NCBI GenBank assembly: GCA_964584255.1
Contig: CAZOZM010000009.1
Coordinates: 8,369 to 72,368, forward strand
Direction: 5' to 3'
DNA from: UBA3775 sp964584255
GTDB lineage: Bacteria > Bacillota > Clostridia > Lachnospirales > Lachnospiraceae
DNA: 64,000 nucleotides
The notes beneath the pieces were generated by a model, which saw only the letters and a list, made by a program, of their open reading frames with translations, made no database searches and had not been told where the DNA came from. This document shows positions 1 to 8,135 of the stretch, in pieces. Within the stretch, counting starts at the first letter, position 1; the number at the start of each line of letters is the position of its first letter. The position numbers were made by a program, and so were the translations under genes.

Positions 1-1
1 T

Positions 2-2056
2 ATCCTGGTACTAAGCGTGCTGCTCCTGATTCCGGCAGCATTCGGCTTCATCAGTACAAGGATAAACTATGATATTCTGTACTACCTGCCAAAAGACATT
101 GAAACGATGGAAGGACAGGACATTCTTCTTGATGAATTCGGAAAAGGCGCATACGGAATGTTCATCTGCAACGGCATGAACACCGTTGACGTTCAGAAAA
201 TGGCCGCTAAAGTTGAGAACATCGATCACGTTGCCGATGTAATCTGCTTCGATTCACTTACGGACGGTCAGCTCCCGGCAGACATGCTTCCGGAAAAGGT
301 TAAGGAAATCTTCTATTCCGGTGACGGCGAAGGAACGCTGATGTTCATCTTCTTCGACACGACCACCTCGGCAGACGAAACAATGGAAGCCGTTGAAGAA
401 ATAAGAGACGTGGCAGGAGAACAGTGCTTCCTCTCAAGCATGGCGGCAACGGCAACAGACACAAAAAATCTCGTCGAGAGTGAGATGTTCATATATACGG
501 CAATCGCTGCAATCCTCACACTCATCGTCCTTCTCCTTACAACCGATTCCTTCCTCATCCCGGTACTCTTCCTGACGAGCATAGGAATGGCAATTGTATT
601 TAACCTCGGAACCAACTTCATACAGGGTGAAATATCCTATATTACAATGGCTCTCGTGGCGATTCTTCAGCTGGGTGTAACGATGGACTACTCAATATTC
701 CTCTATCACAGTTACCTCGAAGAATCCGAAAAGATAAATGACCCAAAAGAAGCGATGGCAAATGCAATTGCGGCAACCATATCTTCGGTTACGGGATCAT
801 CCCTCACCACGATTGCTGGATTCCTGGCAATGTGTTTTATGACATTTACGCTTGGACTCGACATGGGCATAGTAATGGCAAAGGGTGTTCTTCTCGGCGT
901 AATATGCTGCGTAACGGTTCTTCCGTCACTCATACTCGTATTTGACAAAGCGGTAAAAAAGACCAGACACAAACCGCTTGAGATAAAAGGCAGGTTTATA
1001 TCAAAAGTGATAACAAAGCATTACATTCCGGTAATTATCATCGTGGCGATACTGATTTTTCCGGCAGTATACGGAAATAGTCATGTAAACGTCTACTACA
1101 AACTCGATAAGAGCATTCCTTCCTACATGCCCTCGAGCGAGGCACAAACGGAACTCACGGAAAACTACAATCTCAACTCAGTATCAATGATACTGCTCGA
1201 CTCCGACACCACCTCGAAAACAGTTAAGGAAATGCTTGAGGAAATCAATGAAGTTGAAGTCGTGGGCTTCGCACTCGGACTCGACTCAGTTACCGGCGCA
1301 CTCCTGCCGGAAAAATTCATACCGGATGACCTGAAAGCATCTCTTGAATCCGAGAACCATAAACTGCTTCTCGTTTCATCGGAATATGAAGTCGCAACGG
1401 ATGAAATCAACGAACAGTGCGGAATTATATCGGAGATAATCAAGAAGTATGACGAAAACGGAATGCTTATCGGTGAAGCACCGGCAACAAAAGACCTTGT
1501 GGAAATAACCGACAAGGACTTCAATACCGTAAGCATCGTAAGTATCGGAGCAATATTCATACTTATCATGATCGTAATGAAATCCATAACACTGCCGGTT
1601 CTCCTCGTCGCCGTAATCGAACTCGCGATAAACATAAACATGGCGATTTCATATTACATGGGCTCAACGCTTCCGTTTATCGCATCCGTATGTATCGGAA
1701 CGATTCAGCTCGGAGCAACCGTTGACTATGCAATACTTATGACAACGAGATACAAGAGGGAAAGAATCGCAGGTAAAAACAGAAAAGAAGCAGTGGAAAT
1801 TGCACTTGGCACATCGGTACAGTCGGTTTTCACGAGCGCACTGGGATTTTTCGCAGCCACGATAGGAGTTGCTTTATATTCGGACATCGACCTTATCGGT
1901 TCAATATGTATGCTTTTGGCAAGAGGAGCAATCCTCAGCATGATAGTAGTAATTGCGGTACTTCCGGCACTGCTTATGCTGTTTGACGGAGTGATAATCC
2001 GCACGACAATGGGAATGAAATGCTGTATAGCACAGGAGGAAAAAAATGAGAAATAA
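2..2056 (+). CDS. MMPL/RND-family membrane exporter, 5' end outside window
   Basis: The reading frame is open to the left edge, so the first GTG in the window (17) is probably internal and the gene starts upstream. The visible 680 residues have the RND/MMPL layout: an extracellular loop, a block of about five membrane segments (near residues 155-320), a second extracellular loop (about 350-490) and a second membrane block (about 500-670). Each membrane block carries the family signature with an acidic residue before tyrosine (GVTMDYSIF and GATVDYAIL), where the Asp is expected to carry protons. Proteins of this family move lipids, lipid-linked molecules or small hydrophobic compounds with proton motive force. 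The stop overlaps the next gene by 11 bases, so the two are translationally coupled and probably act together. The substrate is unknown. Confidence 0.85.
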   Translation: MLVLSVLLLIPAAFGFISTRINYDILYYLPKDIETMEGQDILLDEFGKGAYGMFICNGMNTVDVQKMAAKVENIDHVADVICFDSLTDGQLPADMLPEKVKEIFYSGDGEGTLMFIFFDTTTSADETMEAVEEIRDVAGEQCFLSSMAATATDTKNLVESEMFIYTAIAAILTLIVLLLTTDSFLIPVLFLTSIGMAIVFNLGTNFIQGEISYITMALVAILQLGVTMDYSIFLYHSYLEESEKINDPKEAMANAIAATISSVTGSSLTTIAGFLAMCFMTFTLGLDMGIVMAKGVLLGVICCVTVLPSLILVFDKAVKKTRHKPLEIKGRFISKVITKHYIPVIIIVAILIFPAVYGNSHVNVYYKLDKSIPSYMPSSEAQTELTENYNLNSVSMILLDSDTTSKTVKEMLEEINEVEVVGFALGLDSVTGALLPEKFIPDDLKASLESENHKLLLVSSEYEVATDEINEQCGIISEIIKKYDENGMLIGEAPATKDLVEITDKDFNTVSIVSIGAIFILIMIVMKSITLPVLLVAVIELAININMAISYYMGSTLPFIASVCIGTIQLGATVDYAILMTTRYKRERIAGKNRKEAVEIALGTSVQSVFTSALGFFAATIGVALYSDIDLIGSICMLLARGAILSMIVVIAVLPALLMLFDGVIIRTTMGMKCCIAQEEKNEK

Positions 2057-4256
2057 AAAGAAGTTAATGGCAATGGGACTTGTGATGACACTTTCGGCAG
2101 GACTCTTTTCGGGATGTGCCGCAACAAATGAAGCAGAAGCGGCAGGAAGCGGAAAGGACAATGACGGGGACGAAACGAAAGAAAGTACGGTAACCCACAG
2201 TAAGGAAAGCGGAAAGACGGAGACGGTTTACGTCATAAAAGACGCTGACGGAAATACAAAAGAAAAAATAGTAAGCACATGGATCAAGAATGAAAAAGGA
2301 AGCAATATACTTACGGATGAAAGCAACCTTGAAAACATAGAGGTGGTGAAAGGCGAAGCGGCATATACAAAAGATGATGACGGAGAAATCATCTGGCAGA
2401 CGGGCGGCTCGGACGTGTACTATCAGGGAACCTCAGAAAAAGAACTTCCGATTGACGTAAACGTAGAGTACAAACTTGACGGAAAAAAAGTGACGGCAGC
2501 TGAACTTGAGGGCGCAAGCGGATACCTCGAAATGACCTTTACATATGAAAACAGAACCGGCAGGGAAATTGCGGACGAAGACGGAAATTATACGGCATAT
2601 CAGCCATATGCGATGGTGTCCGGAACAATTTTTGACGGAAGTGAAGCGGTAAACGTAAATGTGACCGGAGGAACCTGTGTAAATGACGGTGAAAGAACAA
2701 TAGTATTCGGCATGGCATTTCCGGGACTGTCAAAAAGCCTTGGACTTGATGAAATCGAGGGCGAAGACGGAGAAAGTCCTGATGGACTTATACCTGATAA
2801 GGTTGTGGTTGAAGCCGACGTGACAAATTTCAGCAAACCGATTACCGTAACGGCGGCAACGGGAGATGCACTTTCAAAACTTGATTTGTCGGAAATTGAA
2901 TCAAAAGAAGACCTTGAAGAAAAACTCGGTGAACTTACCGGAGGCATGGATGAAGCAGTAGCAGGAGCTGGCGCACTTTATGAGGGTCTCGGAAGCCTCA
3001 GTGAAGGTGGAAATGACCTTGATGAAGGAGCTGACAGGCTCAGCAGCGGAGCAGGAGAATTAAATAACGGAGCCGGAGCACTTGCCGCAGGAACGAAGAA
3101 AATAAAGGACGGAGCATATGCATTAAATGACGGAGCAAAGGAACTTAACGCAGGCGCAATAAGTCTTCAGGAGGGAATGGAACTTCTTGTTTCATCAAAA
3201 GGAGAACTGGTAAGCGGAGCGGCAGAGTTAAACAGCGGAGCGAAGGAACTTTCGGAAGGACTTGCAAAGCTTGAATTGTACAATAAGAGCCTGAATGACG
3301 GAGCAAAGAAACTGGCAGACGGAGTGGCATTGCTCAACAGTACATTAAGCAGCAAAAAACTTGAAGAAAGCATGAAGACGCTCACAGACGGATCGGACAG
3401 TTATGCTGAATCCATCGGCTCGCTGGCAGATGGCATGGCAACGGTTACGGACGGATACTCCTGCGGAGAAGGAACGGAACTTAAAACGGCACTTGATTCC
3501 CTGGAAGCATATGCTGCCGCAATAAAGGACAGCGACCCACAGACGGCGGCAGGAATTCTGGCAGTGGTTAAGTCGTACAAAGAATTATATGCCTATACGG
3601 AGAGCTTCAGCGAAGCGGCAGGAGGACTAAGCAGTGCCTATGCGGGAATCGACGGCGGAATTGATGCCCTTGTGTCAAATGTAGGACAGCTCTCCGGCTC
3701 GGTCAAAGAAATTGAAGCCGGAGCAGACAGCCTGTGCGACGGAATCACCGAATACACAACAGGCGTATCGGGAGCATCTGACGGAGCCGATAAACTTTAC
3801 GGTGGCACATCCTTACTTGGAAGTAAGATTCCGGCGCTTTCGGGAGGAATTGATGAGCTTTACGAAGGAAGCGGTGCTATTAAAGACGGAAGCAGTGCCC
3901 TTGAGGCAGGCGCCGGTGAGCTTAAATCCGGAGCGGATGAACTCTATTCGGGAGTTCTCGGACTGGCACAGGGAATTAAAGAACTGTATGACGGAACACT
4001 CGACTTAAAAGACGGAACCGGAGAACTTAAAGCCGGAGCAGAACAGCTTGTATCCGGAAGCCTTGAACTTAAGAACGGAATGGTAAAAATTAATGACGAA
4101 GGAATACGGAAAATTTCGGACGCAGTTCTCGAAAATCTTGACAAATACTATAACCGACTGGAAGTTTTGAAGGAACTTACTGAGGAAAACGGATCATACA
4201 GCGGCTGCAGTGAAGAAATGGACTGCACAAGCGTATACATTTTTAAAACTGAATAG
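2046..4256 (+). CDS. Secreted lipoprotein-like protein with Leu-x-x-Gly heptad repeats
   Basis: This is a 736-residue exported protein. The N terminus has a basic stretch, a hydrophobic segment and a lipobox-like end (LFSGC, with Phe at -3 rather than Leu), so lipid anchoring is likely but not certain. Residues 30-290 form a mixed acidic/beta-rich region. From about residue 300 to 700 the sequence is dominated by repeats of the form E-L-x-x-G-A, giving a Leu/Gly heptad pattern as in the YhgE/Pip proteins, probably a long coiled rod. Unlike YhgE there are no flanking membrane segments. A strong RBS (AGGAGG) lies inside the 3' end of the exporter gene and the start overlaps it, so it is probably an extracytoplasmic partner of the MMPL protein. 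A terminator follows. The exact role is not known. Confidence 0.75.
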   Translation: MRNKKKLMAMGLVMTLSAGLFSGCAATNEAEAAGSGKDNDGDETKESTVTHSKESGKTETVYVIKDADGNTKEKIVSTWIKNEKGSNILTDESNLENIEVVKGEAAYTKDDDGEIIWQTGGSDVYYQGTSEKELPIDVNVEYKLDGKKVTAAELEGASGYLEMTFTYENRTGREIADEDGNYTAYQPYAMVSGTIFDGSEAVNVNVTGGTCVNDGERTIVFGMAFPGLSKSLGLDEIEGEDGESPDGLIPDKVVVEADVTNFSKPITVTAATGDALSKLDLSEIESKEDLEEKLGELTGGMDEAVAGAGALYEGLGSLSEGGNDLDEGADRLSSGAGELNNGAGALAAGTKKIKDGAYALNDGAKELNAGAISLQEGMELLVSSKGELVSGAAELNSGAKELSEGLAKLELYNKSLNDGAKKLADGVALLNSTLSSKKLEESMKTLTDGSDSYAESIGSLADGMATVTDGYSCGEGTELKTALDSLEAYAAAIKDSDPQTAAGILAVVKSYKELYAYTESFSEAAGGLSSAYAGIDGGIDALVSNVGQLSGSVKEIEAGADSLCDGITEYTTGVSGASDGADKLYGGTSLLGSKIPALSGGIDELYEGSGAIKDGSSALEAGAGELKSGADELYSGVLGLAQGIKELYDGTLDLKDGTGELKAGAEQLVSGSLELKNGMVKINDEGIRKISDAVLENLDKYYNRLEVLKELTEENGSYSGCSEEMDCTSVYIFKTE

Positions 4257-4280
4257 AAAAAAGCAGATGTAATTAAAACA

Positions 4281-4322
4281 AGGCACCAAATGACCCTACA
4301 AATCATTTGGTGCCTGTTTGTT
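4281..4322 (+). terminator. Terminator after the MMPL/heptad-repeat pair
   Basis: A 13-bp perfect stem (AGGCACCAAATGA pairing with TCATTTGGTGCCT) with a 9-base loop is followed by a T-rich run (GTTTGTTTC). It ends the upstream two-gene operon. Confidence 0.85.
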
Positions 4323-4400
4323 TCTGAAAGTATGGCTTCATACAATTCCGGAAACCGTTTTTTACACAAAGGCAATATCAAAGACTTGGAGATTGTTTTG

Positions 4401-4430
4401 ACACTCCCATACCTAAAGGCAAGGGAGTGT
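4401..4430. repeat. Imperfect palindrome resembling an IS605-type end hairpin
   Basis: ACACTCCC and GGGAGTGT pair across a 14-base centre that itself holds CC-TAAA-GG, leaving two small internal mismatched bulges. This shape and the CTCCC...TAAAGG...GGGAG wording resemble the subterminal hairpin at the right end of IS200/IS605-family elements. No tnpA or tnpB sequence is visible nearby, so this would be a relic or a chance similarity. It lies just upstream of the hisB promoter. Confidence 0.3.
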
Positions 4431-4444
4431 TACACACAGGGTAG

Positions 4445-4473
4445 TTCACAAATTAAAATCTCTCTGCTATAAT
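4445..4473 (+). promoter_or_regulatory. Sigma-A-type promoter for hisB
   Basis: TTCACA, a 17-base spacer and a perfect TATAAT. Because the -10 overlaps the most upstream in-frame ATG (4472), transcription should begin near 4480 and that ATG cannot be the hisB start. Confidence 0.8.
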
Positions 4474-4522
4474 GAAAGACAAAATCGGCATTCGGAGTAA
4501 TGCCATGACGGAGGGAAGCCTT

Positions 4523-5116
4523 ATGGACTCAAGAACAGCAACAGTAGAAAGAAATACAAGTGAAACAAAAATCAAAGCAACAATCAATCTTGACGGCAGC
4601 GGAAAAGCCGAAATAGATACAAAAATACCATTTTTTGATCACATGCTTAACGGCTTTGCAAAGCACGGTATGTTCGACCTTACATTAAAGTGCGACGGAG
4701 ACACGGAAGTGGACTCACATCATACAATAGAAGACTGCGGAATCGTACTTGGACAGGCAATAGCGAAAGCAGTGGGGGAAAAAAAGGCGATTAAGAGATT
4801 CGGCTATTTTATACTCCCTATGGACGAGACACTCATGCTCTCGGCAGTCGATATATCGGGAAGACCTTTCCTCTCCTACGACATCGACTTTACAGTACCA
4901 AAAATCGGAGACATGGATACGGAAATGGTGCGCGAGTTTTTCTACGCCGTATCCTACTCCTCAATGATAAATCTCCATCTTAAGAAAATAAGCGGAAGCA
5001 ACAACCACCACATGGCGGAAGCGGCATTCAAAGCGTTCGGAAAAGCACTCGACATGGCGACAATGAAAGAGGAACGCCTCGGCGACAACGTCTGGTCAAC
5101 CAAGGGAGTTTTATAA
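4523..5116 (+). CDS. hisB: Imidazoleglycerol-phosphate dehydratase
   Basis: HisB removes water from imidazole-glycerol phosphate to give imidazole-acetol phosphate in histidine synthesis and uses Mn2+. The 197-residue product matches the usual monofunctional size. The metal-binding histidine motifs are visible: FFDHML near the N terminus, DSHHTIEDCG (about residues 64-73), and NNHHMAEAAFKAFG near the C terminus. I chose ATG 4523 because GGAGGG sits 7 bases before it; two earlier in-frame ATGs lie at the promoter or lack a good RBS. The gene is away from other his genes here and is followed one base later by a membrane glycosyltransferase gene, so it may be co-transcribed with it. Confidence 0.95.
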   Translation: MDSRTATVERNTSETKIKATINLDGSGKAEIDTKIPFFDHMLNGFAKHGMFDLTLKCDGDTEVDSHHTIEDCGIVLGQAIAKAVGEKKAIKRFGYFILPMDETLMLSAVDISGRPFLSYDIDFTVPKIGDMDTEMVREFFYAVSYSSMINLHLKKISGSNNHHMAEAAFKAFGKALDMATMKEERLGDNVWSTKGVL

Positions 5117-5117
5117 A

Positions 5118-6953
5118 GTGAAAAAAGAACGGATTTATAAGGCTACGGTCCTCATCATAACGGTGCTTGCACTCGCATTTACCGTCTATACCTATGTATA
5201 TGAAAAAACAGGAGGATACCTGGATGAAATCTGGTCATACGGACTCGCAAACAGCCATTACAGACCGCATATTTTCCTGGATGAAATCACCGGTGATTAT
5301 ACTGTCAACAATTCCTGGATTACGGGAAATGAGCTTTGGGAATACATAACGGTGCAGGAAGATGAAAGATTTGATTACAAAAGTACGGTCTACAATCTGG
5401 CGCATGATTCACATCCGCCGCTCTACTTCCTGATACTTCATACAATCTGTTCTTTCTTTCCGGAAAGTTACAGCAGATACTATGCGTTTTCAATCAATAT
5501 AGTAAGCTTTCTTGTTGCGGCATACTTCCTTTTCAGGCTAAGCGACAGACTGTTGAAAAACAGAACGCTGACGGCAGCGGTGCAGGCGGCTTACTTCTTC
5601 AGCGCGGCCGGAGTAAGCACGTTTATATTCTGCAGACAGTATGCCTTCGTAACGGCAATAACGCTTGCCTTTGTATACTATTCACTGAAAATGCTTGAAA
5701 GCAGCGGAAAAAAGCAGTTTGTAAAGAATGCGGTAATAACCGTAATTCTTTCGTTTCTGGGCTGTCAGACAATATATCTTTTCCTGGTGTTCGCCTTTGT
5801 ATTTGCGTGTTTTACCTGCATATGGCTTTTGAGAAACAGGAAAATAAAAAGAATGTCTGCATACGGAGCAGGAATGCTTGCCGGAGCGCTGAGTGTGGTA
5901 CTTTCACCGGGCGTGAGGTATGCAATCGGTACAAGGGTGGGGAACGAAGCGGACGGATCGGAAACGGTGTCAGCGGCGAAAGGAAATCTGCTTATGCCGG
6001 AGAAGTTTGCCGATAAACTCACCACCTGCCTCGAAGCATTAACAAAGGACGTTATGGGGCTTGAAATGCCGGACGACCTCTTGTATACGGCAAGATTCCT
6101 TACTGCTACGATGGGACTTTTGCTGGCGGTAATGCTTCCTGTTATCATTCTGACGGTAAGAAAAAAAAGAAAACAGATAAAAGCCTCGGTGGTGAAGGCG
6201 TTCGGAAGCATTAAAGAAAAGAAAATGCACTGTTCGAAGCCGGAAACGCTCGTTATACTTGCAATGGCAGTGGAAATCCCGGTGATGGCATATGCGGTTC
6301 TGATTACCACCCAGAATAATGAAATGGGCAGCTATACGGACAGATACCTGTTTAACGTAATGCCTTTGTTTATACTGCTTCTCGCACTGATTTTGCTTAA
6401 ACTGATACAGTGTATTGTCAGAGTAGTAAAAAAGGCGGAAGAAAGACTGGAAAAATCCGCAGAATCGAAAGAAATGCACGGATACGGCATTGCAGCAGGA
6501 ATCCTTGCTTCTGTAGTACTTCTGGCATTCGGAATTAAAAGTGCGCTGCCGGAAAATCAATATACTTTCCCGAGGGTTGAAAACGAAGAGAGAATGGAAG
6601 AACTTGTAAAAGGCAAGGATTGTGTGCTTGCACTGAGCAGTATATGGCATCTTACATGTTATTCTGACATACTTTGCGAAGCGGACGATATTTTCGTTAC
6701 GACCTCCGAGGAATTTAGAGCCGGTGAATTGGGAAGTACAAGCGTGCCGGAGGACGAGTTCTATCTTATAGTAGATGTGTCAAGATTTGAAATTATGGAA
6801 TCCCTTAAAAACGGAAAAGAAGAGCAAAAGAGGGAAGATATCGAACCGTATTTTATGGAGCAGGCAGAAAAGCTGTATAAAAACCGAAGGATTGAATTCG
6901 TTATGCAGGATGAAATATTTACAAGAAATGTCTACATATACCATGTAAAGTAA
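5118..6953 (+). CDS. GT-C/PMT-like membrane glycosyltransferase
   Basis: A 611-residue protein with about ten predicted membrane segments spread from residue 8 to about 485 and a soluble C-terminal domain of about 125 residues. The first extracytoplasmic loop contains GGYLDEIWSYG and, later, HDSHPPLYF. This acidic-loop plus D-x-H-P-P-L-Y arrangement is typical of GT-C enzymes of the PMT/ArnT (GT39/GT83-like) group, which transfer a sugar from a polyprenyl-phosphate donor outside the membrane. The start is GTG two bases after the hisB stop. A GT2 gene follows after 39 bases, so the pair may decorate a surface polymer or protein. Acceptor and sugar are unknown; a link to pilin glycosylation next door is possible but only inferred. 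Confidence 0.75.
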   Translation: MKKERIYKATVLIITVLALAFTVYTYVYEKTGGYLDEIWSYGLANSHYRPHIFLDEITGDYTVNNSWITGNELWEYITVQEDERFDYKSTVYNLAHDSHPPLYFLILHTICSFFPESYSRYYAFSINIVSFLVAAYFLFRLSDRLLKNRTLTAAVQAAYFFSAAGVSTFIFCRQYAFVTAITLAFVYYSLKMLESSGKKQFVKNAVITVILSFLGCQTIYLFLVFAFVFACFTCIWLLRNRKIKRMSAYGAGMLAGALSVVLSPGVRYAIGTRVGNEADGSETVSAAKGNLLMPEKFADKLTTCLEALTKDVMGLEMPDDLLYTARFLTATMGLLLAVMLPVIILTVRKKRKQIKASVVKAFGSIKEKKMHCSKPETLVILAMAVEIPVMAYAVLITTQNNEMGSYTDRYLFNVMPLFILLLALILLKLIQCIVRVVKKAEERLEKSAESKEMHGYGIAAGILASVVLLAFGIKSALPENQYTFPRVENEERMEELVKGKDCVLALSSIWHLTCYSDILCEADDIFVTTSEEFRAGELGSTSVPEDEFYLIVDVSRFEIMESLKNGKEEQKREDIEPYFMEQAEKLYKNRRIEFVMQDEIFTRNVYIYHVK

Positions 6954-6992
6954 GAGGCGGTAAAGCCCGGAAGTGACTGCGAAAGGAAGATT

Positions 6993-7796
6993 ATGAAAAG
7001 AAAATTCACCCACACCTTTGCAGTTTGTGCATACGGAGTTTCTCCGTATCTTGACAACTGCGTTAAAACGCTTACGGAACAGAAGATAAAGAGCAGGATA
7101 ATAATATGCACCTCAACACCGGGAGAAAACATAACCCGTGTTGCGGAAAAATACAACGTGCCCGTATATGTCAGAAAAGGAAAAAGTGACATAAGGGACG
7201 ACTGGAACTTTGCATACAACTGTGCGGAAACCGATTTTGTTACCCTTGCACATCAGGATGACGAATATCGTCCCGGATACACGAAGGCACTTTTTCAGAA
7301 ATTGCAGAGGCTTGCCGAACCGGAAAAGGTCAGCATCTTTTTTACGGACTATCGTCCGATTGATGCCGACGGCAGACCGGTCAGGGACAGAAACAGCAGA
7401 ATACGGAGATTAATCCGTCTGCCGTTGAAATCGGAAAGACTTGCCGGATGCAAAAGCGTGAGAAAAATGGTTCTGAGTCTCGGAAATACCATATGCTGTC
7501 CGGCAGTAACGTACAACCGGGCGGCGCTTGGAAAAAATATTTTCCGGTCGGAGCTCAAATTTAACATAGACTGGGATACCTTCCTTATGCTTGCCGGAAA
7601 AGATGGCACTTTTGCATATACAGACTCACCGCTCATGCATTACCGGATACATAAGGGTGCGACAACGAGAGAATTCATCGATAACAGCGGCAGATACCGG
7701 GAGGATCTGGCAATGTTTGAAAAATTCTGGCCGAAACCGGTGGCAAAGTTTATAATGCGGTTCTATACAAAGGCATATGAAGTATATAAGGCATGA
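6993..7796 (+). CDS. Family 2 glycosyltransferase
   Basis: A 267-residue cytosolic GT-A fold protein. It opens with the GT2 pattern FAVCAYGVSPYLDNCVKTL, followed by a nucleotide-binding region ending in the metal-binding acidic motif HQDDEY (about residues 87-92), and a later DWDTFLML segment that resembles the catalytic-base region. It has no membrane segment, so it probably acts at the inner face of the membrane on a lipid-linked or cytosolic acceptor. RBS AAAGGAAG precedes ATG 6993. It is the last gene of the hisB-led group; a strong terminator follows at 7845. Confidence 0.85.
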   Translation: MKRKFTHTFAVCAYGVSPYLDNCVKTLTEQKIKSRIIICTSTPGENITRVAEKYNVPVYVRKGKSDIRDDWNFAYNCAETDFVTLAHQDDEYRPGYTKALFQKLQRLAEPEKVSIFFTDYRPIDADGRPVRDRNSRIRRLIRLPLKSERLAGCKSVRKMVLSLGNTICCPAVTYNRAALGKNIFRSELKFNIDWDTFLMLAGKDGTFAYTDSPLMHYRIHKGATTREFIDNSGRYREDLAMFEKFWPKPVAKFIMRFYTKAYEVYKA

Positions 7797-7844
7797 AAAA
7801 GTACGAAATACGAAAAAAGTTTACATTTCGTTCATAATTTGTTC

Positions 7845-7884
7845 AAATTTGGTGACGTAATACACGTCACCAAATTTTATCTTT
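7845..7884 (+). terminator. Terminator separating the glycosyltransferases from the pilus locus
   Basis: A perfect 14-bp stem (AAATTTGGTGACGT with ACGTCACCAAATTT), loop AATAC, followed by TTATCTTT. It sits between gt2 and pilB in a 339-base gap. The symmetry is high enough that a dual role as a protein-binding palindrome cannot be excluded. Confidence 0.85.
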
Positions 7885-8041
7885 ACAAAAAAAGTCAACA
7901 TAATGTATTATATCGAATAAATAATAAGGGTAGGGAGAAAACAAATTAGTGTTTTAAGGACATTACCTCCACAATATGTGGTGAAAACTGTTGATTGTGA
8001 ACAAAAAATGTTCGGAAATTGAGTTTTTTTAGGTAAAAATA

Positions 8042-8070
8042 TTGTAAAATGCTTTTGTTTGTGCTATCCT
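8042..8070 (+). promoter_or_regulatory. Candidate promoter for the pil operon
   Basis: TTGTAA, a 17-base spacer and TATCCT (4/6 match for each box) lie 65 bases before pilB. A short inverted repeat, TGAACA with TGTTC, lies just upstream (about 7999-8015) and could be an operator. I see no c-di-GMP riboswitch consensus in this leader. Confidence 0.45.
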
Positions 8071-8135
8071 AGGTACAATTTAAGGAGAAATAATGAAGCC
8101 CTCGACATGGAAGAGGGAGAAGTTGGGAGGAGTTT

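Noticed and set aside
313..621. Minus-strand frames opposite the exporter, pilus and other genes
   Set aside because: These frames are shadows of strong plus-strand genes: no RBS, no recognisable family, and composition typical of antisense frames.
3712..4008. 98-codon plus-strand frame inside the heptad-repeat gene
   Set aside because: It lies wholly inside another well-supported gene and its openness follows from the repeated coding sequence.
4472..4522. Upstream hisB start at ATG 4472
   Set aside because: That ATG overlaps a consensus -10 box and so cannot be in the mRNA; 4523 has a proper RBS.
7797..8135. c-di-GMP riboswitch before the pilus operon
   Set aside because: Neither the GEMM-I nor the class II conserved cores can be seen; only a terminator and simple hairpins are present.
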